A stretch of DNA of 64,000 nucleotides from positions 2,294,001-2,358,000 of the forward strand of contig LSAX01000009.1 of assembly GCA_001557505.1 (NCBI GenBank), in the 5' to 3' direction. The first letter of the stretch is position 1. Each line of letters starts with the position of its first letter. Below, piece after piece: positions 1 through 12,304 of this stretch. Position numbers and translations under genes: made by a program. Under the pieces are notes generated by a model. That model was not told the origin of the DNA and ran no database searches. It saw only the letters and a program-made list of their open reading frames with translations. Origin of the DNA: Reticulascus tulasneorum (taxonomy: Eukaryota > Ascomycota > Sordariomycetes > Glomerellales > Reticulascaceae).

Positions 1-37
1 GCTTCAAACGTGGAATTCAGCCACGCCCCCAAGATCC

Positions 38-2533
38 ATGGCCTCAAGGAACCCTTCAACATGGGACGAGTACGAAGGAGGCGCATCCCCACATCGGTCT
101 GTGAGCATAGACTCCAATGCCGTCTCCGAGGACCGGTCTCTCCTCGGAGACCAGGAGGGCGATGCTCATCGTGGTAGCACTTCGGGGCTCAGACGACGCA
201 GGTTCGTTAATCAGTACACCATGGCTGCTTGCTCTACCTTCCTACTCGCCTACTCACTGGCCTCGTCTTTTACTCATGTTCTGTCTGCAGATCCTCGGTG
301 ACGAACCGATTGGCAGCTCTGACCGAGCTCGGAGGCGTCAACAGCATACGTTCCTTCACCCGGAGTTGGGCCAGAGCCGCCGGCTTCGTCGAGGTCATTC
401 CCCAACGGCCAGCCTTTGTATTCGCCCCGGATCAAGCTCCGCTGGCCTCGTCTTCCGCAGAAGCCCTTGCGTATGGCCGGAACGATGTCGAATCCGGATC
501 CCAGCCGAGAACATCGCTGCTTCGGCAGCATCTGGAGGCTACACCGTCTGAGCGAGGTGAGAGCACGTCGTACATGGACAGCAGAGAACCTGAGCGCATA
601 ACGAGCCACGAAACTTCCCAGTCTGACTTTCGGGAAAGGGAGCGGAAACCACTGGATGCCGATCTCTCCAATGCATTTGGTCCTTCCAGCCCAGGAAGTC
701 CCGGTCGTCGTGCATCCATCTTCGCTGTCCCGCCGCATCTAGCTACCCCGCCTATCATAGGAAGCTACTCGAGCTATAGGACGTACGGCACCATTGAATC
801 CGATGCCAGCCAATCATCCATGGCCCATGCCGGTGCACTCTGGCGTCAGCAGCAAGAGTCTGGCGCAAACGTTCCCGATGGGGAGCATCAGCCCATACTG
901 GTCAAGGAGATCGAGCAGGATGGCAAGATTGTCCTTACAGTTGAGGGCCAATCGACTTTACCGCAGACAGTCTTCAACTCCATCAAGTGAGTTTACTTCC
1001 GTAGAACAATTTCTCCGAAGCATAGCTGCTGACGACTAAACCCAGTGTCCTGATTGGAGTAGGGCTTTTGAGTCTGCCAATGGGAATCAAGTACTCAGGT
1101 TGGATCTGTGGGATGGTGATCCTCTTCCTCTCTGCCGCAGTGACGGCTTACACGGCCAAGCTTCTCGCCAAGTGCATGGATCTGGACGCAAGTCTCATCA
1201 CCTTCTCCGACTTGGCTTACATCTCCTTCGGTCAAAATGCTCGAATTGCCACAAGTATACTTTTCACCCTCGAACTGCTTGCCGCCTGCGTGGCGCTCGT
1301 GGTCCTATTCGCCGACTCTCTTAGCTTGTTATTCCCCGATTTTTTCACCGTGACCGAGTGGAAAGTTGTGTGTACAATATTGCTGATACCGCTCAACTTC
1401 CTTCCCCTGCGGCTTTTGAGCTTCACAAGCGTCATCGGCATCTTCTCGTGCTTTTGCAGTTAGTTCTCTCCCTGCGTCCAATACCTGGCACACCTCGGCT
1501 GATCTTCTTCCCTTTCCCAGTTGTAATGATTGTCGTCATTGACGGATTCATCAAACAAGAAACACCGGGATCTCTGGTAGAGCCCGCTGTCACCTATATG
1601 TTCCCAGCGAATTGGCTCACTTTGCCCCTTTCGTTCGGCTTGCTCATGTCTCCATGGGGAGGACACAGTGTGTTCCCGAATGTGAGTTCTTGGCCTTGAG
1701 ACCAAGCGAAAAGTGCTAACGTACTTCTTAGATTTATAGAGATATGAGGCATCCGTATAAGTACAATCAAGCAGTCAAGGTCACGTTCACATTTACGGTA
1801 AGTAATCCCCATCGCACTCGGCCAAGACTTGCAAGCAAAAAGACTTTTCCTCGTTGCTTTCCGGACCCAAAAACACGTGCGTTGTAACCTAACCGTGGAA
1901 TAGTATCTGCTTGATGCGATCACAGCCGTGGCTGGAATCCTCATGTTTGGCGATGGGGTGCTCGACGAAATCACGTCCAATATTCTCAAGACAAGTGGCT
2001 ATCCACGGGCCCTGACGTTCCTGCTGTGTCTTTTCATCGCCATTATCCCGCTGACCAAGATACCACTCAATGCGCGGCCGATCATTAGCACACTGGAGGT
2101 GTTGACAGGGATTCACCAACAAGCCGTGTCCAACAGCCAAGCTATGATCGGACGTTCTCCGTACTTTCGTGGTGTCATGAAGATCGCCATACGCATCTTT
2201 ACAGTGCTGGCGTTCCTCGTCATTTCCATTCTGTTCCCCGCATTCGATAGCATCATGGCGTTCATGGGCAGTGCTCTGTGCTTTACTATTTGCGTAATGT
2301 AAGTTAAAGAACCTCAGACCCAAGCTCGCCACGTGTCTCGCATAGAGGTGCGGTTGAGATGTCGTCTGCTAATGCGTGGTAGCCTACCGCTCGCTTTCTA
2401 CGTCAAACTGTTCAGCAAGGAGATCTCCACACGAGAGAGGCTTTTCGCATACTTCCTCATGACAATCTCGTCCATACTCTCCATCGTTGGTACAATCTGG
2501 GCATTTTTGCCCAAAAGTCTCATCGGGGCCTAA
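38..2533 (+). CDS. AVT1: AVT1-type vacuolar amino-acid transporter
   Basis: Amino acid/auxin permease (AAAP) family; the yeast AVT1 protein uses the vacuolar proton gradient to move neutral amino acids into the vacuole. Seven exons: 38-201, 291-986, 1046-1458, 1521-1681, 1732-1797, 1904-2298 and 2383-2533. They join in frame to 681 aa. A hydrophilic Ser/Arg-rich N-terminal region of about 270 residues precedes about ten membrane segments. The first of these carries the family signature FNSINVLIGVGLLSLPMGIK, split by intron 2; GGHSVFPN and PLNARPI are also typical. Yeast AVT1 is about 600 aa, so the N-terminal tail is somewhat long. The reading frame stays open to the left edge, so the true start could lie outside the window; the ATG at 38 is simply the first one visible. 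Vacuolar location and substrate are inferred from family membership. Confidence 0.9.
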
Positions 2534-3742
2534 TTTTGTCGATATGCATCTTACATCCGTCGTAGGGGGTAGGGAGGGGGGGGGGGTTCTATGACTGGGC
2601 GATTTTCATCTGGCTTACTTGGCATCATTGGAGTCGAGGATACGACCACATGCATATCTTGGTTCTGGTGGCGCACTCTGTTGTTGTATATAATGGAAAG
2701 AGAAATTTAAATGAAGCGTCTACCATGTGAATGCTCTTTGGATGTCTGCCCATTGACCGACCACATGGTCTGGCCTTGCCAATACAATGCTGCCATGACG
2801 CTGGTGCTTATTCGCAGCCGCGTAGACACTGCTCTGTCCGAGGCCACCGGGTCACGACACCTTGCTGTTGGCATCGCCATGGCTCTATAGCATCCATGTA
2901 TTTCACCTCGCAAAGGAGGGAAGGGTTAACAGACTCACGTTTTGATCGCGCTATCTCCGTGCCTAGGGTCCCACCAGTAGCTACTCCAGGGCATATGCCG
3001 AAGGTTTCTTCTCTAAGGTTATGTTTGAAGTCAATGGTAGCTACAGTAAGTGTGCATCAGATGTTGTCACATTGCAGGATTTGCAGGTTGGCTACCCTCA
3101 CCTTTAATAACGCTCACGGAGTCTCGACTCGAGAGAGCGGTTGGTCTTTCTCAAGCAGTATATATTTATATCTCACATGGGCTGAAACATCTCTCCATAT
3201 GAGGGAAACCTTTTCTCATTGTATTGCTAGTACCACCTCTCAACGTAACCTAGAGATTAAAGTTACGGGACAGTCATATGAGTATCCATGTTGACGCTTC
3301 CATCTTTCTCAGACCTACCAGCCAAAGAACAGGTGTCAAATAGGCAGGCAATGATGATAGCGTTGCCCAAATATGCCCGAGCCTTCTTATTTTATCATCG
3401 GCTGTACACTCGAGGGCTAGCTAGTGATGGGTGACCTCCCCCCGAATTCAATTGGTCTCAAGCGAGTATTTGGCGGAGATGAATCAGGCAGAACGGCCCT
3501 TTCATGTCACAGTTTCTACGAGAAATGGAGCGTTGTTTGGTGGGTAACCTCTGGTATTGTTCATTAATATGGAGATATCTAATACGCAGAAAGCGAGTTG
3601 AGCAACTTCATCCAACCAGGCCATTGTATGCTGTGACACATACATGCGTCTAGCGATCCAACACGAGCCAGAAACTGGCTGGATAGCCAGAGCGTTGCGA
3701 CAAATGTCTGTTGAAGAGAGCCCAACTACAAGTGGCGGCTGA
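2534..3742. other. convergent intergenic region, AVT1 to kinase
   Basis: This 1.2-kb spacer lies between two convergent genes. It contains a G-rich run near 2576-2586 and a T/A-rich part around 3120-3290. A long open frame on the plus strand (2731-3294) shows no recognisable motif, and no splice structure links it to anything, so I do not call it a gene. A short 5S-rRNA-like stretch near 3398-3455 is listed separately. Confidence 0.6.
3398..3455 (+). pseudogene. possible 5S rRNA gene relic
   Basis: The stretch GATGGGTGACC followed by CC and GAAT closely resembles the 3' part of fungal 5S rRNA genes, around the internal C-box of the RNA polymerase III promoter. A preceding GGCTGTAC and GGCTAG weakly echo the segments normally found before it. 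The 5' half with the A-box is not recognisable at the expected distance. If real, it is a truncated, diverged copy; dispersed 5S genes and pseudogenes are known in filamentous ascomycetes. The match is short and could be chance. Confidence 0.25.
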
Positions 3743-5662
3743 CTAGGAATGAGCTTCCTGCCATCCGCCAACCCACTCAATATCCCCGAGATCGGCGCGT
3801 TTCTCCCGGCGCCAGTTCCGATCTCTACCTTCATTCCAGGGACAATCCCTCCCACGCTCCTTGCTCAATTTCAGATTGTTAACCGATTGATCCCATACTC
3901 CCGTGACATAAGAATTGTATCCAACCCCGATCTGACGTCTGGGCTTCGCGAAGTCCGGTGACTTCTCGGACTCCGATGGACCATTGTGCGCCCTCCGACG
4001 TTCACCTAGTGCTGCCCACCTGTCCAAATTGCCGCGTTTGGGCGGCGGTGAGTATCGCGAAGGCAGCACAGACTGTTGCTTGGCCGGGGGAACATCATGA
4101 AAGAAAAAGCCATCGGCAACAAGGTCACCATCAACATCATTGAGCATTGTCTCAAGGGGTGCAGAGTGCAAGGGCTCGGCGACAGGCTGCATCGCTAGCT
4201 CTTGGCTAGTGGTGGCAAGGTTGTCGCCGTCATCATGCTTACTCTCGTGACTCCAAGTCCTGGAATTTAGATCTTTCAGAGCCTGCAATTGCCGGGAGCG
4301 TTCCTCTTCCTCTTCTTCAATGTCCTCTTCCCACATGTCGCTCCAGCTTTTAGAAACGACGTTCTTGCGTTGACCAAAAACCATCGCCATCGATGACAGA
4401 GTTCGCGGCTTGGTCATTGCGATTGGCAGAGACCCCGCCATTGGTGACACCTTGGCCATTGGCCGAGGGTTTGCTTTCACAGGTCGAGTGATTGCAAGTG
4501 ACTTCATCGAAGCGCCAAGAGCCGAGTCGAGCATTGAAGACAGAGATGGCGTCTGCGCGGTGGCCGAGCACCAGTCCCCAGTTTCCTGAGACCTGGAAAA
4601 AAGGTCCTCCGAATAACTCTCGTTGTCTGGGATGGCGCTGAGCTGGCGAATTGGATGGGGAGGGCTAGCATGGAGGGCTTTGGCCCAAGGGAAGGCACCC
4701 TGGTCGACTTGAGGGCTCTGGATGGACGGAGTGCGGAGAGGCTCGCGGTTCGAGCTCGCGACAGTTCGTCTATCAGCCGAGCAGAAGTCGTCCAATGACT
4801 CCTCCAAGGTGGTGAAGCTAACCACTCTGGCAAGAGCTTCGCGGGCACCTACCAGAGACCGCTTCCGGGGATCCAAGTTCATACACTGAACAATGACTTC
4901 GTATGTGTCCTGGGACATTGATGGAAAGACGTCAAACAGGGACTGCTTGTCACGGGAGAAGTCCAGGAACAACGGATCAGCCTCGGTAGGTGTTGTGAAC
5001 GGGTTCCTGGAGAACAGAACGTTCAACAGGCAGATACCGATGGCCCAGATGTCGGCCTGAGCTGGAGAGTATCCGGCACCAGCAGAATCGTACTGCTCGG
5101 GAGACATGTAACGGTCGCTTCCAACAGTGGTTTCGTGGGTCCAAGTCTCCGTGGTGGCCAACCCGAAGTCACCCAGCTTCATAGCGCCAGACTGGGTGAG
5201 AAAGATGTTCTCCGGCTTGATGTCACGATGGTAGACGCCTTTGGAATGAATGTACGCAACGGAATCCAAGAGTTCCAGCATGAATCGACGAACGTGCTCA
5301 GTCTCCAACGGGCCGTGGCCGTTCCGAATAGCTTCGTACAAGTCGCCACGGGGGCAGAACTCCAAGACCAAGTAGACGTGTGCGTCCGTCTCAAACGAGT
5401 CGCTAAGATTGACAATGTTCGGGTGGGAGCCAAGTCGCCGGTGAAGAACGAGCTCCTCGGACTTGTCATCAATGGCAAAGTCGAGGCCGGCATCGTCAGC
5501 CGCCGTCTTCTTCGTTAGACACTTGATTGCTACGGTCTCGTTGGTGTGGAGGTCCCTAGCCATGAAGACCATCCCAAACGAGCCATGATTGAGAGGTGAG
5601 ATGGTCTGATACCGACCGCCGAGCAGAACGCCACTGTTGAACTTCTCCTTCAAGCAAGCCAT
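3743..5662 (-). CDS. Ran1/Ksp1-type Ser/Thr protein kinase
   Basis: A single exon encodes 639 aa. The start chosen is the ATG at 5662 (MACLKEKF), the first in-frame ATG. The kinase domain spans about residues 15-290: a glycine loop NHGSFG at about 25-30, the VAIK lysine at 47, HRDIKPEN at 145-152, DFG at 165-167 and SPE instead of APE at 187-189. The pattern matches the fungal Ran1/Pat1, Ksp1 and Sks1 group, which acts in nutrient signalling and repression of differentiation. The C-terminal half is low-complexity and probably disordered, with an acidic stretch of E/D near residue 460, and ends in a conserved-looking DIEWVGGW patch. The first glycine of the GxGxxG loop is replaced by Asn. The upstream region is unusually long and pyrimidine-rich on the coding strand. 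The cellular role is inferred from the family only. Confidence 0.88.
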   Translation of the reverse strand: MACLKEKFNSGVLLGGRYQTISPLNHGSFGMVFMARDLHTNETVAIKCLTKKTAADDAGLDFAIDDKSEELVLHRRLGSHPNIVNLSDSFETDAHVYLVLEFCPRGDLYEAIRNGHGPLETEHVRRFMLELLDSVAYIHSKGVYHRDIKPENIFLTQSGAMKLGDFGLATTETWTHETTVGSDRYMSPEQYDSAGAGYSPAQADIWAIGICLLNVLFSRNPFTTPTEADPLFLDFSRDKQSLFDVFPSMSQDTYEVIVQCMNLDPRKRSLVGAREALARVVSFTTLEESLDDFCSADRRTVASSNREPLRTPSIQSPQVDQGAFPWAKALHASPPHPIRQLSAIPDNESYSEDLFSRSQETGDWCSATAQTPSLSSMLDSALGASMKSLAITRPVKANPRPMAKVSPMAGSLPIAMTKPRTLSSMAMVFGQRKNVVSKSWSDMWEEDIEEEEEERSRQLQALKDLNSRTWSHESKHDDGDNLATTSQELAMQPVAEPLHSAPLETMLNDVDGDLVADGFFFHDVPPAKQQSVLPSRYSPPPKRGNLDRWAALGERRRAHNGPSESEKSPDFAKPRRQIGVGYNSYVTGVWDQSVNNLKLSKERGRDCPWNEGRDRNWRREKRADLGDIEWVGGWQEAHS

Positions 5663-7500
5663 GTCGAAATCGTGCAAACTTGAACACTGTCAAGAAAAGA
5701 GAGGCTGTGATGATGGTATTGATGATACAGATGATGGATGAGCTTTTCCAGATTCCTGATCTATCCCCAAAATGTGAAGATGGTGAGACAGTGCCTAATT
5801 TTTTTTTTTGGTTGGATGCGAGTGTGGTATACACAGAGTGATGCGAGGGATTCGACAACCCGTCCGCAAAGGGTTCAATCGTTCTAGGAAGGGAAATGAT
5901 GTCGGGGAGTGTACACTGCAAATGCGAGTTTAACAAACACAAAAAAAACAAGCCCGAGCCGGCAGCAACAAGAACAACGCGGTGTAGAACTCCTATTCGT
6001 TCAGATATCAGAAGGTCATTGAGGTAGGGTATTCGATAGATAAACAAATGAAAGTAGTGGTATGATGGTCGTAAAATCGGCTTCAGACCCCGACGGCCGT
6101 TAAGAGAAAGGAATGATCGTTATGGTGGCATGGATACCGATGTTACGTAGTTAAAAGAACGACGTTGAAGGACGGATACGTCAGCGGGTGCGTCTGGCGG
6201 TTGAGGACGATATCGTGCGTAAACACAAAAGAGGTGGGATTATCGGTCTGGTTGCTGGTTCTCGAAACTTGGGTAGGACCAAGCGGTGGGAGTTTCGTCG
6301 AGTGGATTCAGGGACGAAGCTGACGATTGGAGTTGAAGGACCACGCCTGGCGGCCGAGGGAGTCTTCGTGTCGGCAGACAGCAATTGCTTGCTGGCAAGC
6401 AGATTACCCCAATCGGCCGAGAGTTGAAGTCAACAACATTCGGATACTGCAACAGACCGAATATGCAGGCAGGTACAAAAGTCGAACCGATCGGAGACGA
6501 TGAGACCTGTGGCCAAAGGCCGGAGGCAGCGAAGGGCTGGCTTCTTATATCGGATGGACTGGAACGTAGGTTGCTGTGGTGGAGGAGAGAGGAATGGATG
6601 ACCAAAGGCGGGGAGGTGTGTGAGTCAAGTCGTGGGAATCGATGACTTGTCGACCAAGTAGGAGACAAAAACCGGGGTCTCTCTCGCTGTCTTGTTCCAA
6701 ATGTCTCTCGGTGGATTGATCACGTCAGGCGAATAGGTCGAGAGAATGATTTGACGATGCTGCTGTGTCGCTGGATGGGTGGCGGATGTGGATGACAAGA
6801 CAAGTTGGGGAATGACGGAATCGAAGGGTAGAGTGTCAGGGAGAGTGTGGGCGAGAGACTAGCAAGCAACAAGAGAAGGAGAGCCGGTTGGCAAGTACGA
6901 AGACGATGGCGACGGTAACAAAGGTCAGAGGGAAGAGGAAAGCGAAGGAGGCGGCGAGTAGGAGGTAATTAAGAACAGGGCAGGTTGGTGAACTAGGAGA
7001 AAGGCGGTGGAGAGGTGAGAGAGGTGGCAGGTGGAGAGCGAGAGAGAGAGAGAGAGAGTGCGTGTGTGGATTGAGAAGGCGAGTGACAGAGATAGGTAGA
7101 GATAGAGGTAGGTGGAAGGTGAGAGATGTATCAGCGGGCAGTGGAAGGGATGAAGACGGGGGAAAGAGGGGGGCGTCTGGGGGACCATGGGTGGGACGAT
7201 GGGTCATCAGAGAGTGTGTGTGTGTGCCAGAGCCAACTTTGGCAGCAGCTGGACTGGGACACAGGGACGCCCCCAGGTGCCAGGTGCACAGTCCACAACA
7301 CAGTGAGTCCGTTACCGCAAGCTTGCCCTTCGGGGGGGGGGGGTGGAGGGGGATGAAAGGCGCCATGACTGGTTGGATGGGGTGGTTGTGTGGGCTTCCA
7401 CCGTCTTCCACACACGCTGGAACTGGGCGGGCGGACACTGGGCTGGGCTGGGCCCTTGGGCTGAGGTTGGCAGCAGCGCCAAAGTACTGCATGGTACGTA
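5663..7500 (-). promoter_or_regulatory. long pyrimidine-rich leader/promoter of the kinase gene
   Basis: About 1.8 kb upstream of the kinase start is strongly C/T-rich on the coding strand, with several short upstream ATG frames. It carries a (GA)n run at 7040-7059, a (GT)n run at 7213-7226 and twelve Gs at 7332-7343. The longest open frames here are made of Ser/Leu/Pro low-complexity sequence and look like by-products of pyrimidine tracts. Such tracts are common in promoters and long 5' leaders of regulatory genes in filamentous ascomycetes. The transcription start cannot be fixed from sequence alone. Confidence 0.45.
7040..7059. repeat. (GA)n microsatellite
   Basis: An uninterrupted GA dinucleotide run sits in the kinase upstream region, in a strongly purine-rich plus strand. 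Confidence 0.9.
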
Positions 7501-10500
7501 CTGGTGCGGGACTAATATTGAAAGTGTGAACCTAGTCGAGGGCGCGTGTCCAGGTGGGTTATGGGGATCTTTCCTCGGCAGTCGACGGCCTTCGACGGCG
7601 TATGCAGACAGTGTCAATTCAGCTTGGCTCGGACGTTGGATGGCGGCGGTGGAGGCAAAACACGGGCGAATTGATCTCCAGGAGCCCAGAGACACAACAC
7701 GACAGACAGTGAGTGCATCCGCCAGCACAAAATCGCCAGGGGGAAAAACATACATAGCGAGGCACCCAAGTAAAGACAAACAAAAACAAAAAATGGCGAT
7801 AATCTTAATTATGCAGGTGGCTGCGTTGTCATAACAAGACGCCATACATAATGGAGTGCACATGTATGTACTACTTCTATGCCCCAACATAACCGTGTGT
7901 GAATGTGTGTACCTGAGATAGCTCCCTAAGTAGATAGGTACACGAGGACCCCATGTAAGTATGTACTTATCTCATGAGGTTTGCAACGTACCTGGTCACC
8001 TACGGTAGTAAGACGACGACGACGACGTCGAAAGTCGAGTCTTTTCCAGTCATGCCTAGGCAGGACGCTACTCGCATAACATTCTTAGATACGTGGTCTG
8101 TAAAGTATGGAGTACATACAGTACCTACTGTACAGTATCTATCTTGAAGGGATCGAGATATACACACGCACCTTGGTAAACATCGTCCGGGATCGGCTTG
8201 CACAAAAGACTGAAATGAATGCGGATAAGGCCGTTATTGGTGCACACTGGAAAGTCAAGTCCCACCAAAAGATTATGCAAACCAAGTGCATAAGCGGATG
8301 TGCAAGACGATGTGGAACCAGGCAAACAAGCAAACCGGAGGATGGACGGCCGCATACATAACATAGGTGGACTGACGAAAGTCGCCGGGGGTTTCTCGAC
8401 CAGGGGATGATCCAACCGCGTCAAAAGCGTTCACACACCTGATTGGGCGCTACAGCTGGGTAGGAGGGTACAGTGTACATGGACAATGTGCCATAGTTCC
8501 TGATTACAGGTGGAGAACAGGTGATGTAAGGAATGTCTTTAATTTTGCACGGAGTACGAAGTACCCAGGCACGTCAAGCCACGCATCCTAGGCCCACCAC
8601 AAAATCAGGACCCGCATGAGATACCACTACGTAGGCGCTACACCGCCAGGTACGCTGAGGGCAAGTACATCTCCCACACACGGTCGGCCGAACCACTCGC
8701 GAGACGAGACCTCACCGCTTCGTACCCGGCATATCGTTGAGCGCCGATCAGCGGGAATCGCGCAAGCAGCAAGGCAAAGCCAGAAACGACCCAGACCCTT
8801 GATTTGCAAGGGGGGAGGGTCCAGTTGACCACTGGTGGATGGAGCACAGTGTGTCGATAGTTGTGTGGTAGTGCATGCACCTGCCCCCAGCATCCAATTT
8901 GTCCATGAATGCCAACTGCGAAAGCGTGGCACCATCGAGGAACCTAGTCACCTCTTTCGGAGTCCACTGATACATAAATACCTCCATGCAGTGCTGTACT
9001 GTACCAAAATACGCACGGCCTGGGAGACGCCTTGGCTGGCGAACCCATGGAAAGCTTTCGAAGAAAGTCACCAAAAGGGACGCAGCTCTTGATTGATGCT
9101 TCCTCAGGATCCTGTTTCACATACCCCTCTCCAATATCTCTCATTGGCCCGACCCTACAGCTTGAAGATGCACTCCTTTCTGCCTGCATACGACCTAACC
9201 TACCACGTACATCTGCGTACACACCGAGTACCTGATGCATTCAAACCAGGCGCCGGAATACTCGTCTGTACTCGTGTCCTCTGCCCACTAGCCTGAGGAG
9301 GTCATTTACGGCCTGCCTTTCGTCTTGATATCATGCACAGTCTGAACTTTCGCGAAATGCCAGGACTTGATCAACCCTTCTCAGACAATGAGCCAAAGGG
9401 CGTCACCCAAAGAGATGACTGAGTTAACTGGGCCTCTCGTGACTGCAGTGTATAGCCGATAGGCACAATGAAATGAGTGCGTACTTAGGGACTACACTAA
9501 CCGGTCGTGCCAGTATGTGAAATGTATGCCCTGCCCGCTGACGCCGGATTGGTTACGTACGGATCAGCATTGTTTGGTAGCAAGCTCGCGACTCTCTAAC
9601 CGTGTTCTTGACATTGTTTCAGCTATATCGGGACCAGCAAGCTCCCCGCCCCCGTATGTTCATCGGCTTCACACCACCTTCCAGTGAGGAGAAACGTTTG
9701 GAGGAGCGTCATGCAGTAAGTTGGGGCGTTGCTCTTGGTAAGTGTCAAAAGTGGTCTGCTGACACCGCTCGAGGGAAAGCCGATGAATGTTCCATGATCT
9801 ATCAACGCCGGCCAAACTGTCCAATGCCACGCGGACCTGTCCAAGGGCGGCAAGTACTAAAAGATCCACAGCAGAGAGATGAGCTGAGGTGGATTTCAGT
9901 CCCACGTCTCGCTGTCTGCCCACTCCACCAGCTCGGCGTTCGCCCGGACCATGGATCTGTCTTCTTTTCAACTCGGATATGGCGGCGTGGCGCGTCGCGA
10001 TTTGTCTTGTATGTACAATACCCCCTCCTTATCGTCTGGCATTGTGATGCACTCTCGGTTCGCCATCTCAGTCCGCTCGAAACAAGCACGACATTGGCTA
10101 AGAAAAGCTGCCGGGTTGCTGGATTATCAACATCCTTAATGGCATCTGCAATCGTCATCATGGGAGTTTCCACGGCAGCTGTTGGTCGCCCAAGGCTCCT
10201 TAGGCACACCATGATGTCCTTCCTACCCGCTGAGGCTTATAGGGATCCGCACACGTTGCGTTTTGGTAGAGATGTTTTGTAAGATTTAAATTACTGTCCG
10301 GAGGAGTTCATTAGTGAATGTACAGTACCTAGCTGCCGCACTGAGTGCAGCGGCAGGTCCATATATTCCCGTACACACATCTGCGCGTGCCTTGCTCTAT
10401 CCAGAGAGCCACAATGCAGCCAGTGGCTTGTCTGCATGAACTCCACATTCAGAACTAGCTACATAGGGCACCACAGATCGTCCGTATGTACTGTATGTAC

Positions 10501-11299
10501 AGTATTGTCCAGATAACTTATCTTTGAAGCCAGCATGCGCTATGTATGCAGAATCGCCTTGTGAGCATCCTTTTGAAGCTGATTGCGCTGTATGAATGTG
10601 GTTGTGATGGGGATGGCCATTTGGGAAGAAGAGAGAGCCACCACAGATATTCAACAATTCAACTTTGAAGCACACAATCTCCTGGTAGAACTTCTCGCCT
10701 TTAGTTGACAACCTTCCAAGTGATCCCCACGGGGGGAAAAAATACATGGGCCTGTGACATGCAAAGCTTAGGACATCATCTGGCTTGGACTTTATGTACA
10801 ATCGTTGTGTGCCGGAATGGTAAGGTCATGTCCCCGTCGAAATCGGGCAGACGAGTCTGCGATACCACATGGAAGTTTGACTTAGACGCAAATCCGAGTA
10901 ACTTCGGAAACGTCCCACGAGCTTGCTCACCGCTTTTGCCCATCATATCATACTTGTTCAAAATTAAATTAAAAAAAAAGTTTGACCTGGTCAGTTTCCA
11001 AGGCTCTCTTGGGAGGTTGAATCTGGACCACACCTTAAATCTCTCGGAGGATTTCGCTTGCTTGACCGCCTTCTTCAAATCTCCCACTACCGTCCGTTCG
11101 TGCATGAACAGATAACACCGCATCGAATCAGCTCGTGCCGAGTAACGAGAAGCTGCAGAAAGGTGGGAAGAAGCGACCGAAAACAGAAAGACGAAAAGAA
11201 AAGAAAAAAACGAGATTTTTTTTTTCGCCCTTCACGCGTCGCGACCGAGTCCTCTTCACCGCCATCGTCAAGGTATCATCCGAGAGCCAACCACCCACA
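7501..11299. other. gene-poor spacer before UTR4
   Basis: Roughly 3.8 kb separates the kinase leader from UTR4. It is rich in GTAC, TACGTA and CCTAGG words and short homopolymers, including (GAC)n near 8011-8027 and poly-T at 11217-11226. The longest open frame (9602-10282, plus) begins with a non-ATG codon and has no recognisable domain. Splicing did not reveal any protein family on either strand. I see no transposon ends, tRNA or rRNA. It may be intergenic DNA, a decayed element, or host an RNA gene I cannot recognise. Confidence 0.5.
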
Positions 11300-12304
11300 A
11301 TGGCCAGTTTGGGCAACGTGAAGGTTGTATTACTTGACATTGGTGAGATAACACTACTTCCGGCTATTTGAGATCAACTCGAAAGCTGATTTGAGAGGCA
11401 CACTATTCAGAGGGGACAGTTTGCCCGATCTCCTTTGTGAAGGATGTTCTCGTATGTCTCTCCTCGCGGCTTTCAGCCCGTCCAATCCCAATCCTCTCTC
11501 GGCCTTTGCCCCGTCGCATCCCGTAGGGCAGCGGGGATATTTGTCTGCCCGGCGCTCCGTAGAGGACTCACGGCATCTCCCTGCGTAGCATCCGTCTAAC
11601 ACGACAACTATTCCGAGCTCTCAACCAGCTTTGTCCCCACTGACACCTCTCAGTTCCCGTACGCTCTACAAGCTCTCCCGGCTACTCTAGATAGCCATTG
11701 GGACAACTCGAGATTTTCTCCGTATAGAAACGCCTTCCCTCCGGAGTATTCTGCTTCAAGAGCAGCCTACGAGGCTCATGTCCGAGATCTCGTGAACCGT
11801 GATGTGAAGGCACCATATCTGAAGGCCCTCCAAGGATATCTCTGGCAAGAAGGGTACAAGTCTGGAGAGATTAAGGCACCGCTGTTCCCCGATGTAGCGC
11901 CAAGCATGTCTTCTTGGAACGCCGCTGGATTAAGGATTATGATATATTCATCTGGCTCTGTGCCTGCTCAGAAGCTTCTTTTTGGCCACACAGATGCCCA
12001 GCCTTCGGATTTGACGCCTCTGGTGTCTGACTGGTTTGATACTGTCAATGCTGGCTCCAAAGTCGAGCCTGGCAGTTACTCCAGGATCATCTCCAGCTAC
12101 CCCGACCTTGGCGCCGATGAGTGGCTCTTTCTTAGCGATAATCTAAACGAAATCGATGCCGCGCTTCAGGCCGGACTGCAGAGCCTCCCAGTCATCCGAC
12201 CAGGAAATCCGCCTCTACCACCAGTTCATGCTCTGACAGGAACCGCTATCAAAGACTTTTATGAGCTTGGATTACCAATATCCCACGAGAGCTTGCCCAG
12301 GTGA
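11300..12304 (+). CDS. UTR4: enolase-phosphatase E1 (acireductone synthase)
   Basis: This is a bifunctional HAD-superfamily enzyme of methionine salvage. It enolises 2,3-diketo-5-methylthiopentyl-1-phosphate and removes its phosphate, giving acireductone. Exons 11300-11342, 11411-11451 and 11654-12304 join to 244 aa, the usual family length. HAD motif I (LLDIEGTVCPISF, residues 11-23) is only rebuilt when both introns are removed, which confirms the splice sites. Motif II is IYSSGSVPAQKLLF, the motif III lysine sits in NAGSKVEPGSY, and motif IV is LSDNLNEIDAA. The start codon is in good context (CACAATGG). The next enzyme of the pathway, acireductone dioxygenase, is encoded at 59.5-60.2 kb. 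Confidence 0.95.

Noticed and set aside
2731..3294. 187-codon plus-strand open frame
   Set aside because: No domain, no splice partner, odd composition, and the region lies between convergent 3' ends.
6836..7492. 218-codon minus-strand frame upstream of the kinase
   Set aside because: Ser/Leu/Pro/His low-complexity translation of pyrimidine and GA/GT repeats; better explained as leader or promoter DNA.
9602..10282. 226-codon plus-strand frame
   Set aside because: Begins at a non-ATG codon and shows no motif; the opposite strand also has open frames, typical of GC-moderate spacer.
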